This document shows, in pieces, positions 54,887-63,872 of a stretch of 64,000 nt of DNA; positions within the stretch are counted from its first letter, which is position 1; each line of letters begins with the position of its first letter. The stretch lies in the NCBI RefSeq assembly GCF_049331405.1, contig NZ_CP186274.1, forward strand, positions 8,370,001 through 8,434,000, in the 5' to 3' direction. The stretch comes from PoT sp049331405 (lineage in GTDB: Bacteria; Planctomycetota; Planctomycetia; Isosphaerales; Isosphaeraceae). The position numbers were made by a program, and so were the translations under genes. The notes under the pieces are model-generated. The model did not search any database and was not told the origin of the DNA. It saw nothing but the letters and a program-made list of their open reading frames with translations.

Positions 54887-54915
54887 AAAAACGGCGATCC
54901 TTCGCTACTGTCCAA

Positions 54916-55737
54916 TCAGGCCGTCGTGGCTCTGTCCGCTCGGTAGACCGTCCCTGGAGTCCGGTACCCCAGGGATTCGTGGAGCCGATCCTCGTTATAG
55001 AAGCCGAAGTATCGCCTCAACCCTCGCTGCAGCTCCGGCACCGTCTCGTAGCCTTGGATGTAAATATCTTCGTATTTCACGGTCCTCCAGAGCCGTTCGA
55101 CGAACACGTTATCCAATGCCCTGCCGCGTCCATCCATGCTCACGGCTATCCCGGCCGCCTCAAGCCTCCCGGTGAACGCCTCGGCCGTGAACTGGACCCC
55201 TTGGTCCGTGTTGAACACCTCGGGCTTCCCCGACCTCAAGGCATCTTCCAACATCTCCAGGCAGAAGGAGCCGTCCAGCGTGTTCGACAGCCGCCAGCCG
55301 ATCACGTACCGGCTGTACCAGTCGATCACCGCCGCCAGGTACATGAACCCTCCACTCATCGGCACATAAGTGATGTCCGTGCTCCACACGTGGTCCGCTC
55401 GCCGGGCTTTGACACCTCGCAAGAGATAAGGGTAGATCTTATGGCCTCTCCCGGCCTGACTCAGCCTGGGCTTGGCATAGATCGCTTCCAGGCCCATCTT
55501 CCGCATCAGGCGCTGTACTCGCTTCCGATTGACCTCCTCACCTCGTTGTTCCAGCCAGGCGGTCATCTTGCGGCTGCCGTAGAACGGGCATGCCGTATAT
55601 TGCTCGTCGATCAACCGCATCAGGCGCAGGTCCTCGGGCGACTCACCCGCAGGTCGGTAGTAGAGGCTCGATCGGCTCAGCCCCAGCAACTCGCACTGGC
55701 GGCGCACGCTCAACCGGGGATGATCCGGCTCGATCAA
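54916..55737 (-). CDS. IS3-family transposase OrfB (DDE integrase core)
   Basis: 273 residues. HTH-like N-terminus (LSVRRQCELLGLSRSSLYYRP), an HTH_21-like stretch (YGSRKMTAWLEQRG), then the rve catalytic core with Asp in WSTDITYVP, Asp in FNTDQGVQF and Glu in DNVFVERLWRTVKYE, followed by YNEDRLHESLGYRTP. The start is a TTG at 55737, with GAGGA about ten bases upstream overlapping the orfA stop region. Complete and apparently functional. Confidence 0.93.
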   Translation of the reverse strand: MIEPDHPRLSVRRQCELLGLSRSSLYYRPAGESPEDLRLMRLIDEQYTACPFYGSRKMTAWLEQRGEEVNRKRVQRLMRKMGLEAIYAKPRLSQAGRGHKIYPYLLRGVKARRADHVWSTDITYVPMSGGFMYLAAVIDWYSRYVIGWRLSNTLDGSFCLEMLEDALRSGKPEVFNTDQGVQFTAEAFTGRLEAAGIAVSMDGRGRALDNVFVERLWRTVKYEDIYIQGYETVPELQRGLRRYFGFYNEDRLHESLGYRTPGTVYRADRATTA

Positions 55738-55750
55738 GGGCCTTCGGTCC

Positions 55751-56038
55751 TCAACTGAATGGGGCGACTTTTTTCAGCCACTCGAGTTCCATCTTGAGGC
55801 GCCCGATCTGTTCGAAGAGTTCGGCCTGGCGTGCCTCGGCGTCAGCCGAGGCCGCCTTGGCCGGACTCCCGAAGACCTCCTCGGCACTGCTGATGAGCTG
55901 CTTCTTCCAGCCATGGATCGATGTGGGATGGACGCCATAGTGGCCGGCCAACTCGTTGATCGTGCGGTCTCCCTTGAGGGCCGCCAGGGCGACTTGAGCC
56001 TTGAACGCCGCCGTGTGGACTTGCCGCTTCCTCGCCAT
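55751..56038 (-). CDS. IS3-family transposase OrfA (helix-turn-helix)
   Basis: 95 residues. TAAFKAQVALAALKGDRTINELAGHYGVHPTSIHGWKKQL is the HTH_Tnp_1 domain that binds the IS ends; a C-terminal leucine-zipper-like helix (ELFEQIGRLKMELEWLKK) follows. The last codons contain six A residues (CTGAAAAAAGTC). OrfB is in the +1 frame relative to OrfA, so a fusion would need loss of one A or a +1 shift, not the canonical -1 shift. GAGGAGGA precedes the ATG. Confidence 0.93.
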   Translation of the reverse strand: MARKRQVHTAAFKAQVALAALKGDRTINELAGHYGVHPTSIHGWKKQLISSAEEVFGSPAKAASADAEARQAELFEQIGRLKMELEWLKKVAPFS

Positions 56039-56077
56039 CCGTCCTCCTCCTCAGACCCGTCTGAGTAGCTTAACAGA

Positions 56078-56098
56078 TGGTCCAGTTTTCGGGGTCCA
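56078..56098. repeat. IS right inverted repeat
   Basis: Ends GGGGTCCA, the reverse complement of the left terminus; transposase transcription probably starts just inside it. Confidence 0.8.
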
Positions 56099-56106
56099 CC
56101 ATACAT

Positions 56107-56111
56107 GGTGG
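56107..56111. repeat. possible target-site direct repeat, right copy (GGTGG)
   Basis: Second copy of GGTGG, eight bases beyond the right IS end. The permease frame resumes with CGC at 56112. Confidence 0.4.
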
Positions 56112-57113
56112 CGCGGGCCGGACCTCGATGAGAGCCCCGTGCTCTGGCGTGAGTGCCATCGGAGCCGGCCATCGCGTTTGGCTCAGGTGAGCGGGTCCAT
56201 ATTCGCGATCCTGGCGACGACCGCAATGGCGATCTCGATCGTCGCGCTCTGGCACGCGGGCGTCACGCGAGGCCCCGGGCTCACCATCCCGGAATTGACC
56301 GTCCTGAACGCGTTGATCGTCACACTGGGCTTCCTCCTCGTGGCGGTCGGCTCCCCGACGGCTCTCGCCGAGGAACGCGTGCGAGGGAGCCTGGACATCC
56401 TCCTCTCGACCCCGCTCTCCACCCGGTCGATCCTCCTCGGCAAGTGGCGAGGAGCCTACCGGATCGTGCCCTGGCTGACGGTCTTTCCCATGGCCTCGGC
56501 GATCGCGATGGTCTGCCTGACGCCGACGTCGAGCCAGCCAGCGAAGCCCCTCCCCGCGGGCATGATGGCCGTCGGCGACGACCTCATGCTGGTCGACCGA
56601 GGGCTCTACCTGCTCGTGGCTTTGAGCCAGACGCTTTCCATGGGCGCGGTCATCACGAGCCTGGGCCTGGCCCTGGCGACGTGGACATCCAGGGTGGGGC
56701 GCGCGATCGCGGCGAACGTCGCGATCTACCTGGTGTTCGCCGTGCTCTGGCCTCTCGGCATGGCCATACTGGCCGAGACACTCGATCTACCTTCGGTGCT
56801 GGGGCTGGATGTGGAGTACGAAGTCCTGTTCGCCGGTGGCACGAGTCCCTTCGTCGATGCCCTCGGTCGGGACATCTCCCTGCTGGCCGATTTGACGCAA
56901 ATCAATCGAGGGTTCCTTTTGGAACTCGAAATGGCCTGGAGCTTGATTTTCCTGGTCGTTGCGTACTTGCTCTTCGAGTTCAGCGTACGGACGTTCGATC
57001 GCCGCCTGGGACGCATCCCCGACCGCGGGGCCGGGCGTCGCTCGCCGGCTCGTTTGCCGAAGTTGGCGAGGCCAACCCTCGTCGCCGAACCCGCGGCTCA
57101 GGCATCCAGGTAA
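56112..57113 (+). pseudogene. ABC-2 type transporter permease, C-terminal half
   Basis: 333 codons, open from the IS border to a stop at 57113. Starts RGPDLDESPVLWRECHR, the linker motif that in intact relatives reads NPVLWREW between the two halves, followed by about six membrane helices and EERVRGSLDILLSTPLSTRSILLGKW, a second ABC-2 coupling region. It probably lacks translation signals of its own. Joined to the first half it would give a protein of about 622 residues. Its 3' end overlaps the convergent HD gene by 16 bases. Confidence 0.85.
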
Positions 57114-57934
57114 TCCTCGCGTTCGAGGCCCTCGATGTATTGAAGGGCTTGCTCGAGCGTGCCGACTCGCGCCCCCGGCACGCGGCCCGAGTCGTCGAGG
57201 CTCCTCAGGAGCTTGAGGTCGTCGAAATACTCCGAGGACTCCACGGCCCTCCTCACGCGCGGGCTCAACGGCCGTTCGCGACGCTCGAGCAGGTCCATGT
57301 GATGTTCGATCAGCCAGAGCGTCCGATCGGTGACGGCCCCCCGGAGCGACTCGACGGCGGCGGCGACGTGGTCCTGCGAGTCAATGGCCTTGCCGACGTC
57401 GTGCAGCAAGGCGGCCAGGAGAAACTCTTCGTCATAGGGACGAGCCTCCAGGGCCAATTCGAAGACCTGGAGGCTGTGGAAGAGGGCGTCCCCCTCGGGG
57501 TGGAACCGAGGGTTCTGCTTGACGTTCTCGAGCGGTTCGAGCCGCAGCTTGTAGATCGCGAACCGATCGATGTGGTCGGCCATCACCTCGATCGAGGGCT
57601 CGTCCTCGCCGTCGCAATCGACGTCCTGATCCTCGTCGTCATCGACGTCGGCTTCGAGGCCGGCGCGTTCTTTGGCGAGCGCCAACACCTGCTCGCGGAC
57701 TTCCGAGTCGGAGGGCAAATCCCCAGGCCGGACCTTGTGACCCAGGACGGCCGCCGCCTTGCGCTTCGCGGTGTAATACGTACTTTCGCTGGCATCCCGC
57801 AACGTCTGCGGATCGTCCCCCTCCTGCGGGCCGATCACGTCATAGAGTCGTCGCGCGGCTTCCCGGGCGATCTGGAGACGATGACGGGGGGTACTCCGAT
57901 TGGCCTGAGCTCGCTTCTTGAACCGATCGTACAT
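57098..57934 (-). CDS. HD-domain metal-dependent phosphohydrolase
   Basis: 278 residues from the ATG at 57934 (TTGGAGA upstream). A helical N-terminal half with a very acidic stretch (VDDDEDQDVDCDGEDE) is followed by an HD domain: first His in DALFHSLQVFEL, then LLAALLHDVGKAID carrying the HD pair, then IEHHMDL. HD proteins hydrolyse nucleotides or related phosphates; the substrate is unknown here. Confidence 0.82.
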   Translation of the reverse strand: MYDRFKKRAQANRSTPRHRLQIAREAARRLYDVIGPQEGDDPQTLRDASESTYYTAKRKAAAVLGHKVRPGDLPSDSEVREQVLALAKERAGLEADVDDDEDQDVDCDGEDEPSIEVMADHIDRFAIYKLRLEPLENVKQNPRFHPEGDALFHSLQVFELALEARPYDEEFLLAALLHDVGKAIDSQDHVAAAVESLRGAVTDRTLWLIEHHMDLLERRERPLSPRVRRAVESSEYFDDLKLLRSLDDSGRVPGARVGTLEQALQYIEGLEREDYLDA

Positions 57935-58052
57935 GACAATCTCCAAGCCTTTCGGGAGTGGCTCTTGGCTTGAAACGTTCCGCCTCAAGCCCATCGCGCC
58001 TCGACTTCCATCGTACACCGAAACCGGATCTCTCAGCCTCTCGGGGCGAACT

Positions 58053-58649
58053 TCAACCCTTGCAAATCGCGTCGGTCATCACGAGCGTGGCCCCGTGCCC
58101 GACCAGATCCGTGAGCAACGCCGGTTCCTGGTCGAGATGGATCGGCCAGACGGCGTCGACGACCAAGGCCAGACGACAGCCTCGACTCAGCAGGCCTTCG
58201 ACGCACGCCCTGACGCAATAGTCGGTCGCGACGCCGTAGACGACGAAGGTCGGGGCATTCGCGCCGTAGGTCTCGACCACTCGATCCGCATCGACGCGGC
58301 TGAAGACGTCGAACTCCCGCTTCTCGAGCGTGAGATGCGGCGGGATCCGGCCTTCGAATGCCGTCTCGGGGGTGAGAACCACGCTTTCGGCCCAGGCCGT
58401 TTGCGCGATTCGGCCTTGACCGGGGCTGTCGACCATGCAATGCGGCGGGAACTGATCCAGCTCGGAATCTTCGAGATTATGAGAGCAGGCCGTCGCAACG
58501 ACCGGGATGGCTCGGCTCCTGGCGAACTCTGTGAGCCGGGCGAGATTTCCGAGGATCCCCGACGAGCCTTCGATGTAGAGGCTGCCCGACGGTTCGAGAA
58601 AATCGCGCTGGGTGTCGACGTCGACGAAGACGAAAGGGCTGGAAAGCAT
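58053..58649 (-). CDS. isochorismatase-family cysteine hydrolase (nicotinamidase-like)
   Basis: 198 residues. Catalytic triad visible: Asp12 in VDVDTQRDF, Lys110 in LEKREFDVFS and Cys145 in GVATDYCVRACVEGL. The cis-peptide region VYGVATD and the HCMVDSPGQ loop agree with PncA-like nicotinamidases that feed NAD salvage. Specificity within the family cannot be assigned firmly. Confidence 0.87.
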   Translation of the reverse strand: MLSSPFVFVDVDTQRDFLEPSGSLYIEGSSGILGNLARLTEFARSRAIPVVATACSHNLEDSELDQFPPHCMVDSPGQGRIAQTAWAESVVLTPETAFEGRIPPHLTLEKREFDVFSRVDADRVVETYGANAPTFVVYGVATDYCVRACVEGLLSRGCRLALVVDAVWPIHLDQEPALLTDLVGHGATLVMTDAICKG

Positions 58650-58697
58650 GGTGATGAACCCGGTTGTTGGAATTAGTCGGGCCGCAGTCGTGACGGC

Positions 58698-59585
58698 TCA
58701 GCCTCGTTTGCGACAGACGAAGACCTGGGCTACGTCCACTTCGCTCGGAGGGCCGAACACGACCTTCGTATCGAACCCGGCCCCTTCGAGGATCTGCGGC
58801 AGGTCGAGCCCGAACTCGGTGAAGACAGGATAACCGACGTCGCCCCCGGGATGGTGGATCAGCGGCAATTCGTGGGCGATGGAGCCGTCGCTCGTCATCG
58901 ACGCCCGTGCAAAGGTCGAAGCAACGGTCGGCAGCCAGGGAATCGTGAAGATGTGTAGCCCTCTCGGAACCAGGACCCTCCGAATTTCGGCGAGGGCAAC
59001 GCCCAGATCGGGGATGTGCTCGAGGGTCTCGGAGGTAAGCACAAGCTCGAACGATTCGTCCGGGTACGTCAGCCCCATCAGGCTCTCGCAGCGTACGCCG
59101 TCGACGATTGTCCCGGTTTCGACAGAAGGCATGAACTCTGAATAGGATAGGTTCGGCAACTCCGAGAGTCGGTCATGGAGCCCACCGATTCCATTGATTT
59201 CAGCGACTCGCATCCGCCTTACCGAAGGCAATCCGACCCAATCGGCGATCGACTTCACCCTCCCGTCATTCAACTCATCCAGCAAGACGCTGGCGATTCG
59301 TCGAGCCCGCAGGTTCGAGCCACAACGGCTACAGAAGTCCGTCTCCTTGTGGGCGAAGGCCGCCGCGAGTCGTTCGTCCAGGCCCCATATCTCCTGCAAA
59401 CGGGAGGGGATGACCTCGCGTCGATGAAGGAAGAGCGCCTTCCTGCCGCAGACGGAGCAGCGTCCTATGCTACCGGCTGCAACGGCCGAGGAGACCATGC
59501 GGAAAAATCGAGCCAAGCGATGACCGGCGTTCCAGGCGGGAAGGATCAGGCGTTTGATCACGCCAAAGGACGAACTCATGGGCAC
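58698..59585 (-). CDS. class I SAM-dependent methyltransferase with N-terminal zinc knuckles
   Basis: About 295 residues. CSVC and, 40 residues on, CSRC suggest a zinc-binding module before a methyltransferase-11-like domain: MRVAEINGIGGLHDRL, SFELVLTSETLEHIPDL and LRGLHIFTIPW-like strands. I favour the GTG at 59585, which has AAGGA seven bases upstream; a TTG at 59600 and an ATG at 59579 are also in frame. Proteins of this build often modify sugars or glycolipids; the substrate is not known. Confidence 0.78.
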   Translation of the reverse strand: MPMSSSFGVIKRLILPAWNAGHRLARFFRMVSSAVAAGSIGRCSVCGRKALFLHRREVIPSRLQEIWGLDERLAAAFAHKETDFCSRCGSNLRARRIASVLLDELNDGRVKSIADWVGLPSVRRMRVAEINGIGGLHDRLSELPNLSYSEFMPSVETGTIVDGVRCESLMGLTYPDESFELVLTSETLEHIPDLGVALAEIRRVLVPRGLHIFTIPWLPTVASTFARASMTSDGSIAHELPLIHHPGGDVGYPVFTEFGLDLPQILEGAGFDTKVVFGPPSEVDVAQVFVCRKRG

Positions 59586-59722
59586 TAACTTTTCCTTCAA
59601 GCACCGACGCCCCTTCGGGCTGCCTTGACCCTATTTCTGGCCTCGGCTACGATGGCTATCACGACGCCAGAGCGTGAAAAATACCCAAAGAGCTGTCCTC
59701 AGAACAACCTAGGACGTCGTCG

Positions 59723-60883
59723 ATGGCTTACAGCACGGTGATTGCCCGGCACAAGACACAGGAAGTGGGTCTGGGTGAGCGCGTCGTCGGAGGCGACAAC
59801 CCGATCTGGGTCCAGTCGATGACGACGACGAATACCTTCGACGCCGAGGCCACGGTCGAGCAGATCAAACGCCTGGAAGAGGCGGGCTGTGAGATCGTCC
59901 GCGTCACCGTCCCCAAGAAGGAAGACGTTGAAGCCTGCCGCTTCATCCGCTCCAAGATCAACATCCCGCTCGTCGCCGACATCCATTATGACTACCGGAT
60001 GGCCCTGGCCTGCCTCGACGCCAAGACCGACGATGGCAAGCCCGCCGTCAACAAGATCCGCATCAACCCCGGTAATCTCGGCGGCCAGGAGCGATTCAAG
60101 GAAGTGATCCGTAAAGCCCGGGACAAGGGCATCCCGATGCGAATCGGGGTCAATTCGGGGAGCCTCGAGAAGGATCTGATCGAGAAGTACGGCTTCCCCT
60201 GCCCCGAGGCCATGGTCGAGAGCGCCCTCCGCGCCATCGAGACCTGCGAGAGCCTCGACTACCGCCAGATCATCGTCTCTCTCAAGGCGAGCCACGTCCC
60301 GACGGCCGTCGAGACGTACGCCCTCTATGCCTCGAAGTGCCACTACCCCACCCACGTCGGTGTCACCGAGGCGGGCTCCAAGGAATACGGCACGCTCAAG
60401 AGCGCCGCGGGCATCGGCGCGATCGTGCTGAAAGGCATCGGCGACACGATTCGCGTCTCGCTGCTCGGTGATCCCGTCCCCGAAATCGCCGCCGGCTTCG
60501 ACATTCTCCGAGCCTGCGACCGTCGCGTCACTCGGCCCGAGGTCGTCGCCTGCCCGACCTGCGGCCGGCTCGACATCGACCTCGAGCGGATTGTCGCCGA
60601 GGTCGAGGCGAAGATGGCACACCTCAAGAATCCGCTCAGGATCAGCATCCTTGGATGCCTGGTCAACGGCTTCGGCGAGGCCAAGGAAGCCGACATTGGC
60701 ATCGCGGCCGGGGCCGGCAAGGGTGTGATCTTCAAGCGAGGCGTCCCTATCCGCCACGTCAAGGAAGCGGACATGGTGCAGGCGCTGCTCGAGGAAGTCG
60801 AGCGGTTCGAAGAGGATACACCCGCCCTGAAGTCGCACCAGGAAAAGGAAAAGAAGAAGAACGCGCTGCCCGTCCTTAATTGA
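59723..60883 (+). CDS. ispG: 4-hydroxy-3-methylbut-2-enyl diphosphate synthase (flavodoxin/ferredoxin)
   Basis: 386-residue iron-sulfur enzyme of the MEP isoprenoid pathway. N-terminal TIM-barrel phrases: GGDNPIWVQSMTTT, VPLVADIHYDYRMA and INPGNLGG. The C-terminal cluster-binding part has CPTCGRLDID and LGCLVNGFGEAKEADIG, giving the three Cys ligands and the adjacent Glu. The length fits the bacterial form. Confidence 0.95.
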   Translation: MAYSTVIARHKTQEVGLGERVVGGDNPIWVQSMTTTNTFDAEATVEQIKRLEEAGCEIVRVTVPKKEDVEACRFIRSKINIPLVADIHYDYRMALACLDAKTDDGKPAVNKIRINPGNLGGQERFKEVIRKARDKGIPMRIGVNSGSLEKDLIEKYGFPCPEAMVESALRAIETCESLDYRQIIVSLKASHVPTAVETYALYASKCHYPTHVGVTEAGSKEYGTLKSAAGIGAIVLKGIGDTIRVSLLGDPVPEIAAGFDILRACDRRVTRPEVVACPTCGRLDIDLERIVAEVEAKMAHLKNPLRISILGCLVNGFGEAKEADIGIAAGAGKGVIFKRGVPIRHVKEADMVQALLEEVERFEEDTPALKSHQEKEKKKNALPVLN

Positions 60884-60912
60884 ACGGTGCAGGATCGAAA
60901 GGAGTCGACTGC

Positions 60913-61077
60913 GTGCCTTTGTTCAAACGGCGCAATGACCTGGCCATCCGCCTGCTGGCGGTCTGGATCATCGTCCAGGGCGTGGCCTCGCTGGGTGTCC
61001 CTCTCATCGGGTTTCTACAACCCATAGCAGGGCTCATCGGCATCGCCGTGGGTGTCATCCTGCTCCTGGATCGCTGA
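60913..61077 (+). CDS. small hydrophobic membrane protein following ispG
   Basis: 54 residues from a GTG at 60913 with AAGGAG eight bases upstream. PLFKRRNDLAIRLLAVW is followed by two membrane helices (VWIIVQGVASLGVPLIGF; GLIGIAVGVILLLDR). It starts 30 bases after ispG and is probably co-transcribed. No known function. Confidence 0.7.
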   Translation: MPLFKRRNDLAIRLLAVWIIVQGVASLGVPLIGFLQPIAGLIGIAVGVILLLDR

Positions 61078-61118
61078 GCCTCGCTCTCGACTCGCTGAGC
61101 ATCCATCAAGAAACAAGC

Positions 61119-61158
61119 ACGCCGAGGCGACAACCAATGTCGTCGCCTCGGCGTCTTT
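61119..61158. terminator. intrinsic terminator between convergent genes
   Basis: Perfect 13-bp stem (61119-61131 with 61142-61154) with a ten-base loop. It is flanked by CTTTCATT on the right and an A-rich tract on the left, so it fits both the ispG operon and the dehydrogenase gene. Confidence 0.8.
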
Positions 61159-61191
61159 CATTGAGCGTTGCTTGTTAGCATAGGGCTTCGC

Positions 61192-62646
61192 TCAGATCCG
61201 AAGCCCGACTGACAAATACTTCGTCTCGAGGTAAGCGTCGAGGCCCTCGACTCCCATCTCGCGTCCCATGCCCGACTCCTTCATGCCGCCAAACGGGCAC
61301 TGGGGAGTTGCGGGTACGGGATCGTTGATGCCGATGATCCCGGCTTCGAGGCCCTCTGCCATCCTGGTGGCGACCGTCAGGTCATTGGTGAAGACATAGG
61401 CGGCGAGGCCGTAGGGCGTGTTGTTCGCGGCCGCGAGGACATCTTCGAGCTTCGAGAAGTCGAGGATCGGCATGACGGGGGCGAACGGCTCCTCGGTCAT
61501 GAGCTTCATGGCGCCGTCGACCTCGCGGATCACGGTCGGCTCGAACCAGTAACCCTTGTCGAAGGCCCCTGGCCGTCCTCCGCCCGTCAGGATCTTGGCC
61601 CCCTTCGATTTGGCGTCGGCCACCAGGGCGGCTGTCTTCTCGAGGGCTCGGGCCTCGAACATGGGTCCGACCTGGACCCCTTCCTGGAGCCCGTTCCCCT
61701 GCACGAGCTTCTTGGTCAGTTCCACGGCCGCCTCGGTGAAGTGCTTCGAGAGGGTCTCGTGGACGTAGAACCGGGACGGGGCGATGCAGACCTGGCCATT
61801 GTTGCGGAACTTACCAATGACCGCGGCCTGGGCGACCTGGGCGACGTCGGCATCCGGGAAGACGATCAGCGGCGCATGGCCGCCGAGTTCGAGGCTCAGG
61901 CGCTTGACCTGCTCCGCCGAACGTCTGATGAGTTCCTTGCCGACCGCCGTCGAGCCGGTGAAGCTGATCTTCCGGACATTCGGGTTGGCGAAGAAAGCGT
62001 CGGCGACCGGGAGGGGGTCGCCTATCACGAGGTTCGCCACGCCCTCGGGCAGCCCCGCTTCGGCCAGGCACTCGAACATCTGGATCAAGGTCAGCGGCGT
62101 CTGGTCGGCCGGTCGGCTCACGACCGTGCAGCCGACGGCCAGCGCCGGTGCGATCTTGCGACTTGGCAATGCGGCCGGGAAGTTCCAGGGGGTGATGGTG
62201 CCAACGACACCCACCGGGTGCTTGATCGCGTAGTGACGCTTGGAGGCGTTCGACTGCGGGATGATGCGCCCGTAGGCACGCTTGCCCTCTTCGGCGAACC
62301 ATTCGAAGGTGTCGGCGGCGTGCAGGACCTCGGCCTTGGCCTCGAGTAGGGGCTTCCCCTGCTCCTGGGTGAGGGTGCGGGCGATGCTATCTGCCCGCTC
62401 GCGCATCAGGTCGGCGGTCTTCTTGAGAATCTTGGCCCGTTCGTAGGCTGTGGCGGACTTCCACTGGGGGAAAGCACGGGTGGCCGCCTCGATGGCTCGG
62501 TCGGCCTCAGGCCTTCCACCGTACGCGACCTCGGCGATCACCGACTCGTCGGCCGGGTTGATGACCGCAAGTGTCCGCCCGCCGTCCGCACCGATCCACT
62601 TGCCGTCAATGAACATGTGCGTCCGATACTTCGTGGCCATAGTCAT
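61192..62646 (-). CDS. gabD: NAD(P)-dependent aldehyde dehydrogenase, succinate-semialdehyde type
   Basis: 484 residues from the ATG at 62646. Aldehyde dehydrogenase landmarks: TPWNFPAALPSRKIAPALAVG, Glu in LELGGHAPLIVF and catalytic Cys in NNGQVCIAPSRF. The C-terminal GGMKESGMGREMG and YLETKYLSVGL agree with succinate-semialdehyde dehydrogenases of the GabD group. There is no GABA transaminase gene nearby, so the substrate is by similarity. Frame is open upstream to 62784. Confidence 0.88.
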   Translation of the reverse strand: MTMATKYRTHMFIDGKWIGADGGRTLAVINPADESVIAEVAYGGRPEADRAIEAATRAFPQWKSATAYERAKILKKTADLMRERADSIARTLTQEQGKPLLEAKAEVLHAADTFEWFAEEGKRAYGRIIPQSNASKRHYAIKHPVGVVGTITPWNFPAALPSRKIAPALAVGCTVVSRPADQTPLTLIQMFECLAEAGLPEGVANLVIGDPLPVADAFFANPNVRKISFTGSTAVGKELIRRSAEQVKRLSLELGGHAPLIVFPDADVAQVAQAAVIGKFRNNGQVCIAPSRFYVHETLSKHFTEAAVELTKKLVQGNGLQEGVQVGPMFEARALEKTAALVADAKSKGAKILTGGGRPGAFDKGYWFEPTVIREVDGAMKLMTEEPFAPVMPILDFSKLEDVLAAANNTPYGLAAYVFTNDLTVATRMAEGLEAGIIGINDPVPATPQCPFGGMKESGMGREMGVEGLDAYLETKYLSVGLRI

Positions 62647-63038
62647 GTGTTCTTCGCCCTTCCCGTCGTTGGCCGTGAGACCCGAACTGCCCGGCCCTTG
62701 AGACGAGTGACCGAGGCGTTCCCGCGTGATAATTGGCCTCGAGCATGAGGCCTTACCATAACGGTACACCCGATCCCCTTGCAACCGGCGGCATCGGTCG
62801 TCATCCTAGGGCACACCCTCAAGGTAAGCCCTAATCGTCAAGGTCGACTAGAAACGCATTTAAGTTCCCCAAACCACCGTATCTCGATCCGGGATGGACG
62901 AATTTCGTCGTTCGGGGCACAATCCGCTCAAGCGTTGGAATTGGCGGCACCGATACGACTTTTGCGTAGCTACCGTTGAGTGTCATGGTGTCGTATGGAC
63001 GCGACCTCGAATTGCCCTCGTGGCAGTCTGGGTGAGTA
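62647..63038. other. intergenic region between divergent dehydrogenase and PEP-CTERM genes
   Basis: About 390 bases with no supported gene. Contains a small hairpin (GGCCTC/GAGGCC, 62735-62752) in the 5' region of the dehydrogenase gene. Divergent promoters are expected here but not identified. Confidence 0.4.
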
Positions 63039-63593
63039 ATGAGACTATCTCCCATGAATGCAGCAATCTCTCGGCGATGCGGCCGGCTTACGTTGTCGCT
63101 TACCATGTTGTGCTCCCTGGCCCTGTTCGCCGATTCGACGGTGCAGGCTAGTCCGATCCGCACTCGAGCTAATATCAGCGCTCAGTCGTCGGTCGTCGGA
63201 TTACCCGGTTTGAGGGCGTGGGTCAACTTCTTGAACGCGGGCCAGCAACTCTGGTCTGAAGTCAAGAGCCCCCCCGTGACTCTGGCGGTGCGAAAGATCA
63301 TGGCCCAGGCCCTGAGCCAGGCGAACGCGGCCTCAAGCCCCTGGGTGCAGTACCTCACCTGGCGACGCGATCTGAACCCCACGAGGTTCGACTTCTATCA
63401 CCCGTTCCTGGGGCCGCAGATCGAAAACCTGCCGCCGCCTAACCCGCAGCCGCAAACGATCGATCCCCCCCCGCCCACGGTCGTCCCGCCCCCCCCCGGA
63501 CCGACCGTGCCCGAACCGAGCTCCTGGATGCTCTCTCTCGGCGTCTTGGCCTCCGGCGTCTACTGGCGCAGGCGGGCCGTGAAGAAGGCCTGA
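63039..63593 (+). CDS. PEP-CTERM sorting-domain protein
   Basis: 184 residues. Signal peptide (LTLSLTMLCSLALFADSTVQA), a short helical body, a proline-rich stretch (LPPPNPQPQTIDPPPPTVV), then VPEPSSWMLSLGVLASGVYWRRR: the PEP motif, hydrophobic helix and arginine tail recognised by exosortase. Expected to be exported and processed at the cell envelope. No exosortase gene lies in the window. Confidence 0.88.
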   Translation: MRLSPMNAAISRRCGRLTLSLTMLCSLALFADSTVQASPIRTRANISAQSSVVGLPGLRAWVNFLNAGQQLWSEVKSPPVTLAVRKIMAQALSQANAASSPWVQYLTWRRDLNPTRFDFYHPFLGPQIENLPPPNPQPQTIDPPPPTVVPPPPGPTVPEPSSWMLSLGVLASGVYWRRRAVKKA

Positions 63594-63630
63594 CCTCCTT
63601 CGATTGGGCGACACGGCGCGAAACAATCAA

Positions 63631-63667
63631 GGGACGTGGATCCGCGAAAGCGATCCACGCCCCTTTT
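63631..63667 (+). terminator. intrinsic terminator after the PEP-CTERM gene
   Basis: Stem CGTGGATC (63635-63642) with GATCCACG (63652-63659), extended by GGG/CCC pairs, then CCCTTTTC. Confidence 0.75.
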
Positions 63668-63872
63668 CGCGTTGAACTCGTGAACAAGACAGACGCAAGC
63701 GAGTTCGACTCACGATCTCGATCTGGATCAGAAGGGCCCGCTGCAACCCTCGTCCTGATGCGAGCGTGCGCTTTCTGGTAAAATCAAGCGACACCGAACG
63801 TATCCGGAATCGACGGTGTCCAAAAGTCGAGCGAAATGACTGGGCCCGGTTCTCCAGGGCAAGGGTTTGACG

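Larger units (their letters stand above)
54866..56098 (-). mobile_element. IS3-family insertion sequence, about 1.23 kb
   Basis: Two transposase genes on the minus strand lie between imperfect terminal inverted repeats of about 21 bases (left TGGACCCC...GACCA at 54866-54886, right copy at 56078-56098; eight identical terminal bases and about 15 of 21 overall). TG/CA termini and the orfA-orfB arrangement are typical of IS3. It appears complete and is inserted into the permease gene. Confidence 0.88.
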
